A stretch of DNA of 64,000 bases, taken from the NCBI GenBank assembly GCA_008729055.1, contig SDUX01000005.1, positions 1,372,875 through 1,436,874 on the forward strand, written 5' to 3'. Below the pieces are notes generated by a model that saw nothing but the letters and a program-made list of their open reading frames with translations, was not told the DNA's origin and made no database searches. This stretch comes from Pyropia haitanensis. Taxonomy: Eukaryota > Rhodophyta > Bangiophyceae > Bangiales > Bangiaceae. Position 1 is the first letter of the stretch. Each line of letters begins with the position of its first letter. Below are positions 8,471-21,117 of this stretch, in pieces. The position numbers and the translations under genes were made by a program.

Positions 8471-11400
8471 GGCACGGTGAGTTCTCCACGTTGGCCAAGA
8501 CTGCGGGCGCCGCCGTGTTGGCTGCGTGCCAGCGCCAGCGTGTTTCTCTGACGGCAGTGGGTGGCGGTGGCGGCGGTGGACGGGTGGCGGTCACTGATGG
8601 TCACGAAGCGGGGCCGCTGCTGGTGATGTGGGTCGGCGGTGGCGGTCTGCTGCTGGCGGCGGCGGCGAGCCGTCGCCGATTTTCCGTGCGGGGCGGCCGC
8701 CCGCGCCGCTGGCGTTTGCGACGCGCGACCGATGGTGGCCCGGTAGCGGGCGCTCGCCGCTGGCTTTTGTGACTGCTCGCGTTGCCCGGGGGGGGGTGGG
8801 CCCGCCATCGGTTTGTGCGTCTGGCAGGGCCGGTGTCGCGCTTGGGTGGCGCTCGCGTCTGGCTTTGTCTTCGGGCGGCCACGCATCATGGCAAGGGCGT
8901 CGCGCTCGCCGCAGTTGGCAGCGGGCCGCTTCGTACGTTTGGCGTGGGGGCGGACTTGGCCGTCGGCTCTTGCGGCGGCGCGCCTGCTGGCGGTGGCACA
9001 GGGGTTGCGCTTGGCGTCGCTGGTTACGGCGGTTTACCGCAGGCGTTGGCGCGGGGGTGGCGCTTGCTACAGGCGTTGGCGGCCGACGGCTGGTGATGAC
9101 GGCAAGCGGCTGGCGCTCGTGTCGAGCTGTGCCGTCACGCGGCCAACGTTGTCGACAGAGGGGGTTGGCGCTCGCCGCGGACTCTGACGGCGCGCGGCTG
9201 GAGACGCTGGCAGTGAGCTGGCACCTTTTGTCGTGGGTGTGAAGCTCGCCACCAGCTTTGGCGGCCGGCGGCCACTGGCGTGTCGTCGGAGGCTGCACTT
9301 GGCGTCACTGGTGGCGGCGGGCGTCTACTTTTTGACCGGGAGGTAGCGCCCGCAGCCGACTTTGGTGGCGGGCGGCTGCTGGCGTTGGTCGGGGGATTCC
9401 TATTGGCGTCGCTGGTGGCGCCGAGCGGCTGCTGACGCTGACCGAGCCGTCACCTCGTGGCTGTCTTTGGCTGCGGGCGGCTGCTGGCGTTGGCGTGGGG
9501 GTGACGCGACGCGTCAGCGTAGGCGGCGAGCGGCTGATGATGTTGGCTTAGAGGCGGTGACTGCCGCCGGCGTTGGCAGCAAGCGGCCGCTAGCGCTTGG
9601 TGCGGGGGTGCCGTTTTCCGCCAGCGTTGGGGGCGGGCGGCTGCTGGCTTTGGCGACCGCGTGATGCTTGCCGCTGGCGTTTCCGTCCCTCGGCCCCTGG
9701 CGTTAATGGCGGTGCCATGTTTGCCGTCAGCGCTGGCGTTGGCGGAGGGGTGGCGATCGCCGCGGGCGAATTCGGCGGGCGGCGGGCAACTGCTTGTTGG
9801 ACTTCGGGGCTCCCCGGTGGCTTTGCCGTTGGGCTGGGGCTTGTGTTGCCAGCGGTCGGCCGCTCATTGGCGGGAGGGTGACGCTCGCCGTCAGCTTTGG
9901 TGGTGGGAGGCTGCTGGCGATGGCTGGGGGGGAGTGTTTGCCACCAGAGTTTGCACCGGTCAGCCCTTTGACGAGCTCGCGGGGGTGTCTCTTGTGGCGT
10001 CTCTGGTGGTGGCGGGCGGCCGGTCGCGCTGTCAGCAGGCGGCCGCTGCTGGACGGGTGGCGGTTATTGCCACCGACCTTGTCGTCGTCCGGCCGCTTTC
10101 GCTGCTGGGTGCGGGGGCACTTGCCGCCGGCGTCGGCGGCGAGCGGCTGCTGCCGCGGGTTGTTTGGATTGCGCTTGGAGTTGCTGTTTGCGGCGGGCAG
10201 CTGCTGGCGTCGCCGCGGGGGTGGCGCCTGTGGACCGTTTTGGAGGCGGGCTGCAGCTGGCGTTCCCAGCGGTCGGCTGTTGCGTGGCTTCTCGGTAGAA
10301 CTCGCCGCCCTCGCTGGCGGCAGGTGGCGGCGGGCGTTGCCTGGCGATTTGCGTTTGGCGTCGCCGGTGGTGGTGGGTGAACGCTTCTGAACCGGGAGGT
10401 GACGCTCGACGCCAGAACTGGCGGCGGGCGGCTTTTGGCGGTGGCGGGGGGAAGTGCTCACAGCGGGCATTGGCGCTTGCGGTGGCTGCTGGCGTTGGCG
10501 GGGGGGTGGCTGTTACCACCGGCGTTGGTGACGGGTGGCTGCTGGCGTTGGCGAGTAGATGCCGTTTGCGGCCGACTTTGTCGTTTGGCGGTTGGTGACG
10601 TTATCCGCGGGCGTCTGCTGTTGGAAGGGTGGGCATCGCTAGTCTCCCTGTTTGACGTCGCGCGGCCGCTCGCGTTATTGGAGGGGGGCGCTTGCCGCCG
10701 GCGTTGGCGGCGGGCGGCTGCCGCCGTTGGTGTGCGGGTGAAGCTCTCCGCGAGCGTGGGCGGGAGAGTGCTGCGGACGTGCGCGGGGTCGTGGCGCTCG
10801 GCGTCGGTTCGGCCGCGGGCGGCCGCTGGCGTTGTCTGGGAGCTGGTGTTCGTCGCTGCTGTTGGCAGCTGGCGGCTGCTGGCGTTAGCGCTGGCGTGGC
10901 GCTGTTCGTTCGCGTTTGCGGCGGTTTGGGCGCTGGCGCTGGTGGGGGGGTGGCGCTGCCAGTCGAGCTTGACGGTTGCTGAACGCTGATGGGCGTGAGC
11001 GTGGCGCTGGCTGGCGTGGGGCTGGCGCTCGCCGTCGGCGCTTGTGGAAGGTCGCCCCTTGTCCGCGGTGGGCGGCGCCGTTTGCGTGGGGCTGGCTCTC
11101 GCTGCTGGCTTTCTTTGGCGGGCACGTGCTGACGTGCGCCCGGGGGTTGTGCTTGCCGCCGGTTGGCCGGGCGCGGCTGCTGGTATTCGCAGGGGGATGG
11201 CGCTTGCTGCCGACGTTGCCGTCGAGCGGCTGCTAGCGGTTTTAGCGGCAGGCCGCTATTTGGCATGGGGGTCACGCTCGCTGCCGACGTCGGCAGCGGG
11301 CCGCTGCTGCGGTCGGCGGGGGCATGGCGCTCGCCCGTCGGCTTGGCCGTCGGGCGGCTGCAGGCGTCGTCAGCGAGCGGCTGCTGCTGAATGTCGGGCT

Positions 11401-14400
11401 GGCACTCCCCGCCGCCGCGGGCCGGTCGTGGTTGCTGGCGCAGCGTGTGACGTGGCGCTTGGCGTGGCTGTTGGTGGCAGGCGGCTTCTGGCGGCTGCGG
11501 GGGTGTGCCGTACGCGGTTGGCGTTGGCGTCGGGCGGCTGCTGGCGGTGTTGCTGGGGCGGAGCTTACCACCGGCGTTGACGGGGCGGCTGCTGCCGTTG
11601 CAAGTGGGCGGCCACCGTCTAGCGGCTGAATGGCGCTCGCTGCCGGCTTTGGTAGTCTGGTGGCGTTGACGTTCGTCGCCGGCGCTGGTCTCTTGCGGCT
11701 GCTGGCATCGGCTTCAGGGTGGCGCTTTTTTGTCGCTGTTGGCGGCGAGCAGCTGCTCCTGTTGTCGTGGCGTTTGCGCTTGCTGCCGGCTTTTGTGGCA
11801 GGCGGCTGCGAGCGTTAGCGGAAGTGAGACGCTTGCTGTCATCGTTGGTGGCGGGCTGATGCTGGCGTTGTGAACGTGCGGTCGCTGTTTGGCTGGTGGA
11901 CGCATCGTGGCGCAGGCCTTGTTTGCGGTCGGCTGCTCGCGCTCGCCTGCAGGTGATGCTCGGCTTTGATATTGGCGACTGGCCGCCGATGGCGTTGGTG
12001 GGCGGGTGGTTGGGCAGCTGCTGTCCTTGACGTCGGGTTGATGCTTGTCGTGAGCTGTGACGGCGTGCGGCTGCTGGCATTGGCAGCGGCCGGGCGCTGC
12101 TTGGCGTGGGGGCGACGCTTGCCGCCAACGTGGCGGTGGGCTCTTGATGGCGTTTGCAGGCCATGTGCTGCTTGCCTCCTGCATTGCCGTCTGGCGACTG
12201 CTGGTGTTGTCAACGGACGGCCGCTGGTTGCGGTCGGGGGTAGTGACTCTTGCCCCCGTTTTTTTGGCAGCTGGCGGCCGCTGGTTTTGACCGGGAGTTG
12301 CCCTTGGCGTCGCTGATGAATGGGAGCACCCGCTGGCGATGGCGGGGTGGTGGCGCTCGACCTCGATGCTTGTGGTCGGTGGCTGCCGTGTTTTGCTGGC
12401 GAGATGCGCTCGTCACTGGCGTCGCCAGCAGGCGGCTGCGAACGTTAGCGGGGCGGTAGCGCTGGTCATTGTCTGTGGCACCAATCTGCTGCTGGCGTCG
12501 GCTCGTGGTTAGCGCTTGCCAAAGGCGTCGGCGGCGGGCGGCTGGTGGCGTATGTGGGTGCGTGGCGCTTGACGCTGGCTTTCCAAGCGAGCCGCTGCGG
12601 GCGTCAGCAGGGGGCGGCTGCTGGCGTTGCAGTGTAAGTGGCGCTCGGCGCCAGCCTCGTCGGCGGGCGACTGTCTTTTTTGGCGGGGAGTCGCTCGTCA
12701 CGGGAGATGGCGTTGGACGGCTCACGATGGTGTGAGCGCGTGGCCGCTGGTTGTCGTCGGAGAGACGCTCGCTGCCGACGTTCGAGGCGGACGGGTGGCG
12801 GCGTTGTCTGAGCGCTTGCGGTCGGAGTCGCCGTTGGCGGCAACCGCCCTCTTGCGATGTCTTGGATGTCGCGCATGGCGTCCATGTTGACGACATGCGT
12901 TCGCTGGCGTTGGCTGGGGGGAGGCGATTGCCGCCGGTTTTGGCTGCGGGCTGCTGCCGGTGTTGCCATGGTGCTTGCGTTTGGGATCAGTGTTGGCGGC
13001 GGACGGCCGCTGCTTGGCGATGGGAATGCGCTCTTTTGTCGTGTTGCGTGGGCGTGTCGCTCGCCGCCGGCGTTTGTGGCTGGCGGCTGCTGGCGTTGAC
13101 TGGGGGGCGGCGCTCGCCGCTGGCGTTGGACGCAGACGAATGTCTGTCTTGGCAGCCGCTTTTCAGTGTTTGGGTGGTGCTCTCCGCCGGCGTTTGGGGC
13201 GGGCGCCTGCTTGTGCTTTATCGAGAGTGGTGCGTGGCGTCGCTGTTGGCGGTCGGCAGCTGTCGTCAGCGGCGGCCGGGTGGCTGTCTCTGCCAGCGTT
13301 TGCGGCAAGGGCCTGTTGGCGTTGGCACCGGGGCGGCCACTGGCGTGGAGCGGACGATCGCGGTTGCCGTTGGCAGGAGGCGGCTGCTGGCTCTCGCAGG
13401 AGGTTGCTGGAGTTGGCATTCGTGTGACCATCGCAGCCACCATTGGCGGCCCGTCGCAGCCGGCGTTGCCTGCAGACGGCTGTCGTTTGGCGTTTGCGTG
13501 ACGCTTGCGGCCGCCCTTGCGTCAGGCGGTTTTTGGCGTTGACTGCGGGGTTGCCCTTGTCGCATCTTTTGCCGTTCGGCGGCTGATGGCGTTGCTAGCA
13601 GGGTGCCGCTGACTGGTGGGCGGCTTCTAATTGCCGCCGGCGTTGGCAGCAGGCGGCTGCTGGAGATGGCAGGGGGGTAGCGCTCGCCGCCGGGCGGCTC
13701 CTTGTGGCGTTGGCGGGCGGCAGCGGGCTGGCGAGGCCATGGCACGCGCCGCCGACTCTATTGGCAGGCGGTTGCTGGCGTTGGCGTGGGGGTGATGTTC
13801 ACCGCCGACGTTGGTGGTCGGCGGTCGGTGGCGCTGGCGGGCGGCTGGCGCTGACCGAGAGCTGGCGGCGAGCGGCTGCAGGCGTTGGCGGTGGGGTGGC
13901 CCTTGCGACCGGCATAGTCCTTGAGCAGCTGCAGATGCTGGTAGGAAGTGACGCTGGCTGCCGGCGTGGGATTGTCGGCTGCTACTGGCGTTGATTGCAT
14001 AGGCGGCCGTCGGGTGCCGGGCCAGTGGCGTGCGCCATCGGCGTTCGCAGCGGACGACTGCTGGCGTTGGCGTTGAGGTGACGCTCCCTGACGGCGTTGG
14101 AGGCGGACGGCTGCTGGTTTTAGCGGGGTGGTGCTGTTCGCCGTCAGCTTTTTTGGCGAGCAGATGCTTGCTTTGACTGTGGGCGGCGGCTGGTTGGTGT
14201 TGGCGTGACGTGCGTCGCCTGCAGTACCGGCACAGGGCCTCTGGCGTTGGCAGGCGAGTGGCGTGTGCCACCGGCGTTCGCGGCAGGCAACTGCTAGCGT
14301 TGATGGTGTCGTTGCGCTTGCCGTTGGCATTGCCGTCGGGTCGCTGCTGGCGTTGGCGCGAGGGTGGCGCTGGCTCCCCGCTTTGCCGTCGGGCCGCTGC

Positions 14401-17400
14401 TGGTGTTCGTGAGGGGGTGACGCTTGCCGTCGGCTTTGCCTTCGGGCGGCTGCTGGCGTTGTTTTGCGGGCGGCTAGCGCTCGCTGCAAGATTTGCCGTA
14501 GGGCGGCTGATGGCGGTGCCAGCGGATGGCTGCCGATTCGCATGGCGGCAACGCTCTTCGCCGGTGTTGGCGGCGGGCGGCTGCTGGCGTTGGCGGGGGG
14601 CTGGCGCTCGCCATCGGCTTGGCCGTGGAGCGAGTGCTGGGGTTGATTGGGGTGTGACGCTTGCCATGATCCTTGGCGTCGGACGGCTGCTGCTGCTGAG
14701 ATCTGGCGGCCGCGGGTTGGCGAGGGCGGGTGGTTTGCCGCCGGCGTTGGTGGCGGGCTATTGCTGGCGTCGGCGGGCGGTCAGTGCTCGCCAAGGGCTT
14801 TGGCGTCGGACTGGTGCTGCTGTTGTCATTGGGCGGCCGCTGTTTGGCGTGGTCGACGCGCTTGCTGCCGTCTGTGGTGACGGTCGGCTCCTAGCGTTTG
14901 TTTACACGGCTGCGCTAGGCGTCGCTATTGACCGTGCGAAGCTGCTGGCGCTTGCTGCGCGGTTGTTCTCGGCGTTTTGGCTGGCGGTGGGCGGCGGCAT
15001 GCGCTGGATACGTCGTTGCGCCTGGCGCCGCTACTTTCGGCGGGTGCCTTCTTGAGTTCGCTGCGGAGCGCAGCTTGGCGTCGCTGTCAGCGGCGGCGTT
15101 CTTCCAGCTTGGGCGGGGGGGATGGCCGCCGTCTTTGGCGTTGGGCGGTTGCTCGCGTTGAAATGAGGGTGGCACTCCCGGCCGGTGATGGCGGCGAGCG
15201 GCTGCTGGCGTTGGCGGGGGGAGGCAATTTGCGGCTGGCCTTGCCATCGGGCGGCTGCCGGCGTTCATGCAGCCCCCCAATATCTTGGGGGCGGGTGGAC
15301 CTCGCCGCGTGCGTTGGCAGCAAGCTGCTACTGGCGTTGGCGGGGTAGTGGAGCTTTTCGTGAGCTTTGGCGGCTGCCAGCCGCTGGCGTTAGTGTGGCA
15401 GTGGCACTTCACGTTGCTGTGAGCGCCCGGCGGCTGCTGTTTGGCCACAGGCGGCGCTGCCTGCTGCCGTCGGCGGGGGAGTGTCTCTTCCCGCCGGCGT
15501 TGGCGCCTCGTGACTGGTGGCGCAGGCAAGCGGATGGGGCTTGGCGTTGGCGTTGACTGCGGGGCGGCCGCTGCTATGCGGGTGTGCTGTTCGCGCCCTC
15601 TTCGATGGCAGCAGGCAGCTGCTGGCGCTGGCGAGGGGATTGTGCCTACGCTTGGCTCTGACGTCAGGTACTGTTATCGAGTGGTCGCTGTTTGGTGTCG
15701 GAGTCATGCTCGCCGCCGGCCTTGATGACGGGCGCCTGCTCGCGATGCTTGAGCGGCGGCGTTTGGTGCTGCTGTTGATGGCGGGCGGATGCTGGCGCTT
15801 GCGGGGAGGTGACCGTTGTTGCGGCCATCCGCGGCTGGCGGCTGCTGGCGTCGGCGGGCGGGTGGCGCTTGCCGTCGGCTTTGGCAGGAGGGAGCTGCTT
15901 GAACAAGCGCAGGGGTGGCGCTTGCCGTCGCTTTTGGCGCCCTGCGGCTGCGATTTTGGCGGGCGGGTGGCGTTGGCAGCAGGGAGCTACTGGAGCAAGT
16001 GCGGGGGTGGCGCTTGCCGTCGCTTTTGGCGCTCTGCGGCTGCTGTTTGGCGTGCGGGTGGCACTTGCCGCCGGCGTTGGCTGCAGGAGCTTGCTGGCGT
16101 TAGCCGCGAGGTCGAGCTTGACTTCCCTATTTGCGGTGGGCGGCTGTTGTCGTTGGCAGGGTGGGTGTCGCGCGCCGCCGGCCTTGCCAATGAAGGGCTT
16201 CTGGTGATTGCGGGCGGCCGGTGTTTGGCGGGGAGGTGGCGCTTGGCGTCAGCTTTGGCAGCACGCAGCTGCTGGCGTTGGTGGCGAGGGTGGCGTCGTC
16301 CGCGAGGCTGGACGGCAGGAAGGTGCGGGCGTTAGCGAGCCAGTTTTGCTTGGTGTCGCTGTTGACGGCGGGCGGTTGCCGGTTCGCGGGCGTGCGGCGC
16401 TTGCCGTCGGCTTTGATGGCGGCTGGCTACTGGTATCGTGTGGGGGTGGCGCTTGCCGCCGGCGTTGCGGGCGAGCGGCTGCTGGTATGGCCGGGGATTT
16501 AGCGCATCCTGCTTGCGTTGGCGGCGGGCGAGTACTAGCGCAGCCGGGGGTTGATGCTTGCCACCGGCGTCAGCGGCGAGCCGCTTCTTCCCTTGTCGCA
16601 AGGACAGCGCTCGCCGGCGGCTTTACCGTGGAGCGGCTGCCGGCGTCGTCCGCTGTTGGCTGCTGTCTGGCGTGGTGGCGACTCTAGCGGCCGGCTTTGG
16701 CGGCGGTTGGCTGCTGGCATTGGATGAGAGATTTTTTCCTGCGTCTGTGATGGGCGTGTTGGGCTGCTGGCGTTGGCGGGAACATGGCCGTGACCGCTGT
16801 TGTTGGCGGCGGGTGGCTGCTGATGTTGGCAAAGAGCTGCCGTTCGCTACCGGCTTTGATGGTGTGCCGCTGCTGACGTTGGCTGGGGGTGGCGCTTGCC
16901 GCCGGCGTTGGCAGTATGAATCGGCTGGCGTTGGTGTGGGGGTGGCGCTTGCCGTTCGTTGTGGCGGCGAGCGGCTCATGGTTTTGGGCCGCTGCGGTTC
17001 GGCATGGGGTTGACGCTCGCCGCCGATTCTGACGGTTGGGCTGCCGCTGGCGTTGGCTCGGGGCTGCGGTTGGAGTCTTGTTTGGCGTCCGACGATTGTT
17101 TGTGTTCGCAGGTGCTTGCACTTGGTGTCGGTTTTTGCGGCTGGCATTCCTCGTTTGGCGTCAGAGTCGCTCTCCTTGGCAGTGGAGGGGCGCTCATCGC
17201 TGGCGTTTGTGGCGAGCCGGCGGGGTGCTCTTCATCAGCGTGTGGGGCAGATGGCGCCTGGTCTGTGGGGGGGTGGCTTTTGGCATCGGTGTTTGCGATG
17301 GGCGGCAGCGGTCCGATGGCTTGGTGACGCTGTTGGGCCTCGAGGTGGCGCCTGGCACTTGGTTTGGCAGCAGACGGCAGCTGGCGCTGTCGGCTGGCGG

Positions 17401-17520
17401 CAGCTGTGTTCGCTTGGGGGTGGCGCTCGCTTTCGGCTTTGATGGCGGGCGGATGCTAGCGTCTGCCGGGGACTGGCTGTTGGCGTCGTTGTCGACAGCG
17501 GACGGCTTCTGGCGTGGGTG
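8470..17520 (+). repeat. ~9-kb satellite-like array of a degenerate ~52-bp unit
   Basis: Head-to-tail units repeat the two blocks GGCGGCTGCTGGCGTTGGCG and GTGGCGCTTGCCGCCGGCGT throughout. Measured starts of GTGGCG blocks at 15862, 15915, 15967, 16007 and 16058 show a period of mostly 51-53 bp with occasional deletions. Each unit itself contains GGCGTTGGCG twice, so the unit looks like an ancient dimer of about 26 bp. Identity between units is modest, giving roughly 170 copies. The array keeps one orientation and is G/T-skewed on the plus strand. ORFs within it on both strands are by-products of composition (few A, few stops). No terminal gene or transposase belongs to it. A centromeric, heterochromatic or large minisatellite role is possible. 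Confidence 0.8.
15903..16054 (+). repeat. Recent 92-bp duplication inside the array
   Basis: The segment GGGGTGGCGCTTGCCGTCGC followed by TTTTGGCG recurs almost unchanged 92 bp later (15912 and 16004). This is far more similar than neighbouring units and marks a recent local duplication. Confidence 0.75.
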
Positions 17521-17637
17521 AGGCGGTGGGTGGTGCCGCTGGAGTTGATGGCGGGCGCCGCCGTCTACGCTGCCGCCGTCGTCGCCGCCGCCACCGTCGC
17601 CCCTGCCGCCGTCGCTTGACGACAGCGCCCCGCGCCC

Positions 17638-18835
17638 GTGGAGCTGGACCCCGCGGTAGACGACTGGGCGAGCATCCGGTTTGACGGCGGGGAGGTACCG
17701 CACCGAGCGCGGTGGCAGGCGCGCGCGGACTGCATCGCGGGGCGCGCTGCGGGGGTGGCGGCGGTGGTCGGCCGGCTGCTCGCCCGCCGGTCACTGCGGC
17801 TGCGGCTGGACAGGCTGGACGAGGCGGCCGCGGTGGCCGCCGCCGGGGGGCTCGTCGCCGCGCTCACCGCGCCGGCCGCTCTGTCGCTGGTGACGCTCAC
17901 CATCGTCGTGCACCCGTACGTGTCCGTGCCTGCCGGCTTGGGCACGCTGTCCGCGGCGTAGCGTCGCTGCGCCACCTGGTGCTGGCAGACCGCGATAGCC
18001 TCCACACAGAAGGGCGGGAGGTGGGCGCGGCGCCCGCCGGCGCGGCGGAGGAGCTGCTCGCAGTCTATGCAGCGCTCGCGCCGTGGCTGCGCTCCCTCGA
18101 CCTCCAGGTGATCGGGCCGACGCTCGGCTTGCACGTTGACGACGGCGCGCCCGCCACGTGGCTCCGCCGTCTGCCCGGCTTGTCGCACGTGCGCGTCTTT
18201 GGCGTCGACGCGCCTGTGACCGACGCGCTGCTCGCCGCCGCCGGCCGCGTGTGCCTGGCCGTGACCACCCTGTGGCTGCACGACGCGCGCTGCCAGGACG
18301 ATGAGGACGCCGCGGCGCTGGTTCGCCACAATCCCCGCCTGGACCGCCTCGCGCTGGAGTGCCCCGACGTGGACCGCGCCGTGTCGGCCGCGTTTGTGGC
18401 GGGCATCGTCCGCCGGCGGGTACTCCACACGCTCGCCCTGTTAACCCTTGCATGTCACAGCCCGCGGGGTAGCTTTTAGAGATGGCGGCTCTTGCGACGG
18501 GCGGCCTGCCCGGCGTCACGGCGCTCCACATTCGGAGCGACGGGGACGTGCCCGCGGCGGCCGCACTCGGCGGGTGCGCGGACCTCCGCTCCCTTTACCT
18601 CACCCATGGGGACGTGCCGGCGCGCCGGCGCCTGGGCGCCGCCGCCGCCGCGGCGCTCGTGGAGGTCGCTGCTGCTGCGGAGGTGCGGTCCCTCTGGCGT
18701 CTGGTGCTGGTGGACCACCTCCTCACCCCGCGGCGGTCCGTCATGGAGAAGGCGCCCCCCGTGGCCGACCGACACACGTGTGCAGAGCAGGTGGCGCGGT
18801 TGGGGGCATGGCAGCCGGACGTGGCGGTTGCGTGA
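17638..18835 (+). pseudogene. Leucine-rich-repeat-like protein gene in three frames
   Basis: Three consecutive segments read as one kind of protein: 17638-17961, about 17950-18479, and 18482-18835. They contain Leu-spaced repeats such as SLRHLVLADRD, LRSLDLQVIG, LSHVRVFGVD, LDRLALECPD, VTALHIRSD and LRSLYLTHGD, typical of LRR/F-box-like or ribonuclease-inhibitor-like repeats. The first frame change falls near 17950 and the second near 18450-18480, where TTTTAGAGATGG could also be a splice acceptor. It is either a gene with frameshifts or introns, or a pseudogene. No domain other than the repeats is seen. Confidence 0.45.
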
Positions 18836-18839
18836 GAAC

Positions 18840-18956
18840 GCTACATTAGCGGCACGGCAGCTGGCGCGGTCGGTGTGGCAGGTGGGCTCGCCGCCGACGA
18901 TCGCGCTCGGGGGCGGCGTCCCTGTCGGACGCTGCACTCGCTTCCCGCGTGCGCGC

Positions 18957-18989
<33 letters not shown>

Positions 18990-19660
18990 CGCTGGCAGCC
19001 CGTCGACGGCATGCGCGGGCTGGGCGAGCCCGGAGAGCGGTGCCGGGTCCCCCCCCTGCTTGCTTGTGCCACTCACGGTTTCGCCGTCCACCCCCCTCTT
19101 TTCCCCTCCCCCCCCCTCCGACAACGACGCGGTCCCCGCTGGCCGCCCTCGCCGCCAACCCCGCCCACGTCGCCGTGTTGGCTACCCTGTCTGCGCTGCT
19201 CATTGCCATGAAAGGTGCCCGCGTCTTCGCGGTTGCCACCCGCACCGGGCGACGACGGCGTCGGCGGCGGCGGCGGCAGCGGCAGCGTCGGCGGCGGCGG
19301 TGGCGGCGGCGGCAAACTCTGGGCGCGCGTGGTGGTCGGGACGACCGCCCCCGTGGCGGGCATGGCCACCGGCACAGCGGTGGGGGACACGCACGGCTGG
19401 GACGATACAGCGGCGCGGCGGGGGGCGGCGCTCGGTCTGCGGTCGCCGCTTGTCGCGGCACTGCTGCCGGCAGTGGTGGGCATCGTCGGCGGGGTGGTGG
19501 GCGTGCCAGCCGGGCTGGGGGTGGTCGTGGCGGGGGGGGGGCTCGCCGCCGCGGTCGACGTGGGGCGGCGGCTGGGCCGCCGCGGCGGATCGGCCGCGTG
19601 GGGGGGGGGGGGCGCTGGGGGGCGGGGGGGGAGGGTGAGGTTGTTGGAAGAACAGTAGGG
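18840..19660 (+). CDS. Unknown Ala/Gly-rich membrane-like ORF (frames mixed)
   Basis: One frame near 19135-19240 reads LAALAANPAHVAVLATLSAL, a hydrophobic helix. The frame 19215-19658 then reads a Gly-rich linker, WARVVVGTTAPVAG, and the hydrophobic stretch LVAALLPAVVGIVGGVVGVP. Joined in concept they suggest a small membrane protein with three or so helices, but the frames differ and G runs intervene. No family is recognised. Confidence 0.25.
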
Positions 19661-20257
19661 GTCGGGTGGGGGTGGTGCCTAGAGGAGAGGAGGGCTCGCA
19701 TGGGGATGGACCCTGTGGGTGGTTCCCCCTTCACCCACCCCCCCCCTGCGAGCCGCCCAGCGGGGCAGAGGGGAAAGAAGGGCGGAAGGGAGGGAGGGAG
19801 GAGCGGAAGAGAGCTGGGGGGGGAAAGGGCGGAGCAGCCGCGGGGTAGGGGGGTAGCGAGTGAGAACTGGGGAGGGGGGACGGGGGTTGCGGCGCCCGCG
19901 TGCTGGGACGGAGGGGACCCGCTCGGCGGTGGTCAAGAGCAAGCAGGGGGGGGGGGGCGCGCGGCGGGCGTCTGGGTGCGCGATCGACGCAGCGTCGCGT
20001 GGGCGGGGTCGCCGCCCCCGTCCGTGGGCTACGGTGCCCCAGAGAGGCCGCGGTCTCGCGCCCCAGCTATGGCCCTGTATGGCAGCACACGGGGCCGGGA
20101 CGCTACCGGCTGCCGAAATCTGCCCTCGCGGCGTCGGCGTCCACCCCCTCCCCGCTACGTGTCCCCCCTCCCCCTCCCCCTCCCCCTCCGCCTGCCCTCC
20201 CCCAACAGCTGCCCCCCCCTTCTCCACGCCTCTATTTACCCACCTTCCTCCCCCCCC

Positions 20258-21117
20258 ATGGCTGCGTGGCTGCCCCTCCTCCGCCACACCGCGGCGCGTC
20301 CGTGGCGCCCCGCGGCTGCCGCCGCCGCCGCCGCCGCCCGCGGCGCCGCCCCCGCCGGGCGGGGCGGCGTCGGCGCCACCGCCGCCGCTGCGCGGCGGCG
20401 GTACCAGCACGCGCCGCCGCCGGCGCCCCCCCCCACCGGCGACACGGCCGCGGCGGTGGCGGCCGCGACGGACCTGGCCGGCCGCCTCGGCGCGGCGGCC
20501 GCGGCGGGGGTGCCGCTGGCGGCGGCGCTGGCGCCCGTCCTGGCGGGCCTGCCCGCCACCCTCGGCATGGCCATTGCCGCCGCGGGGCCGCCCGCGCGGC
20601 GGCAGGGGGGCGGCCCGCCCGTGCCGGGCGCGGCGGCCGCGACGGCGGCCACCCCCCCCCCACGCCTACCGCCGACGCCGACGCCGGTGCCGGCGCCGAC
20701 GCCGACACCTGCCCCTCCCCCCCGGCGGTCACCCTCACGATGCGCGTGACGGCCGCCCACCGGGCGGCCAACGGCGCCGTCCACGGCGGCGCGGTGGTCG
20801 CGCTCGCCGACACGGCGGCGGGCGCCGGCGCGGCCGCCGCGGCGCCGCGAGGCGTGACGAGCTTCTTGACGCTCGGCCTGGACGCGTCGTTTGTGGGGAC
20901 CCTCCGGGGGGAGGGGGGGGTGCTGACGGCCGTCGCGGAGCTCGTCCACGGGGGGCGCACGACGCAGGTGTGGACGGTGGGGGTGTGGGGGGAGGGGGGG
21001 GGCGGGGGGGGGGACCCGCCGCGGGAGGGGGGCGGGGGGGGCGCAAGCAGCTCGCGCTGGTGCGCGTAACGCAGCTGCTGGTGCGCCCCGATGACAAGGC
21101 GGGAGGGGGAGGGGGGT
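20258..21117 (+). CDS. Hotdog-fold thioesterase (PaaI-like), frame broken at C and G runs
   Basis: The ATG at 20258 opens an Ala/Arg-rich N-terminus (AAWLPLLRHTAARPW) that resembles a mitochondrial transit peptide. After a C10 run near 20652 the frame shifts. The frame ending at 21069 carries the hallmark NGAVHGGAVVALADTAAG, followed by TSFLTLGLDASFVG and AELVHGGRTTQVWTVGVW, the beta strands of PaaI-type acyl-CoA thioesterases. The last strand, KQLALVRVTQLLV, lies in a third frame after another G run near 21035. The Gly of the HGG motif and the Asp of ALADT are present. Both shifts coincide with homopolymers, so a base-count error is as likely as decay. The expected role is hydrolysis of acyl-CoA thioesters, possibly in mitochondria. 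Confidence 0.6.

Noticed and set aside
8470..17520. Dozens of ORFs of 60-350 codons in the satellite
   Set aside because: They change identity with every unit, occur on both strands, and mirror the repeat consensus. No conserved protein motif was found.
8470..17520. CRISPR-like array
   Set aside because: Units are contiguous and diverged, with no unique spacers alternating with constant repeats, and the context is eukaryotic.
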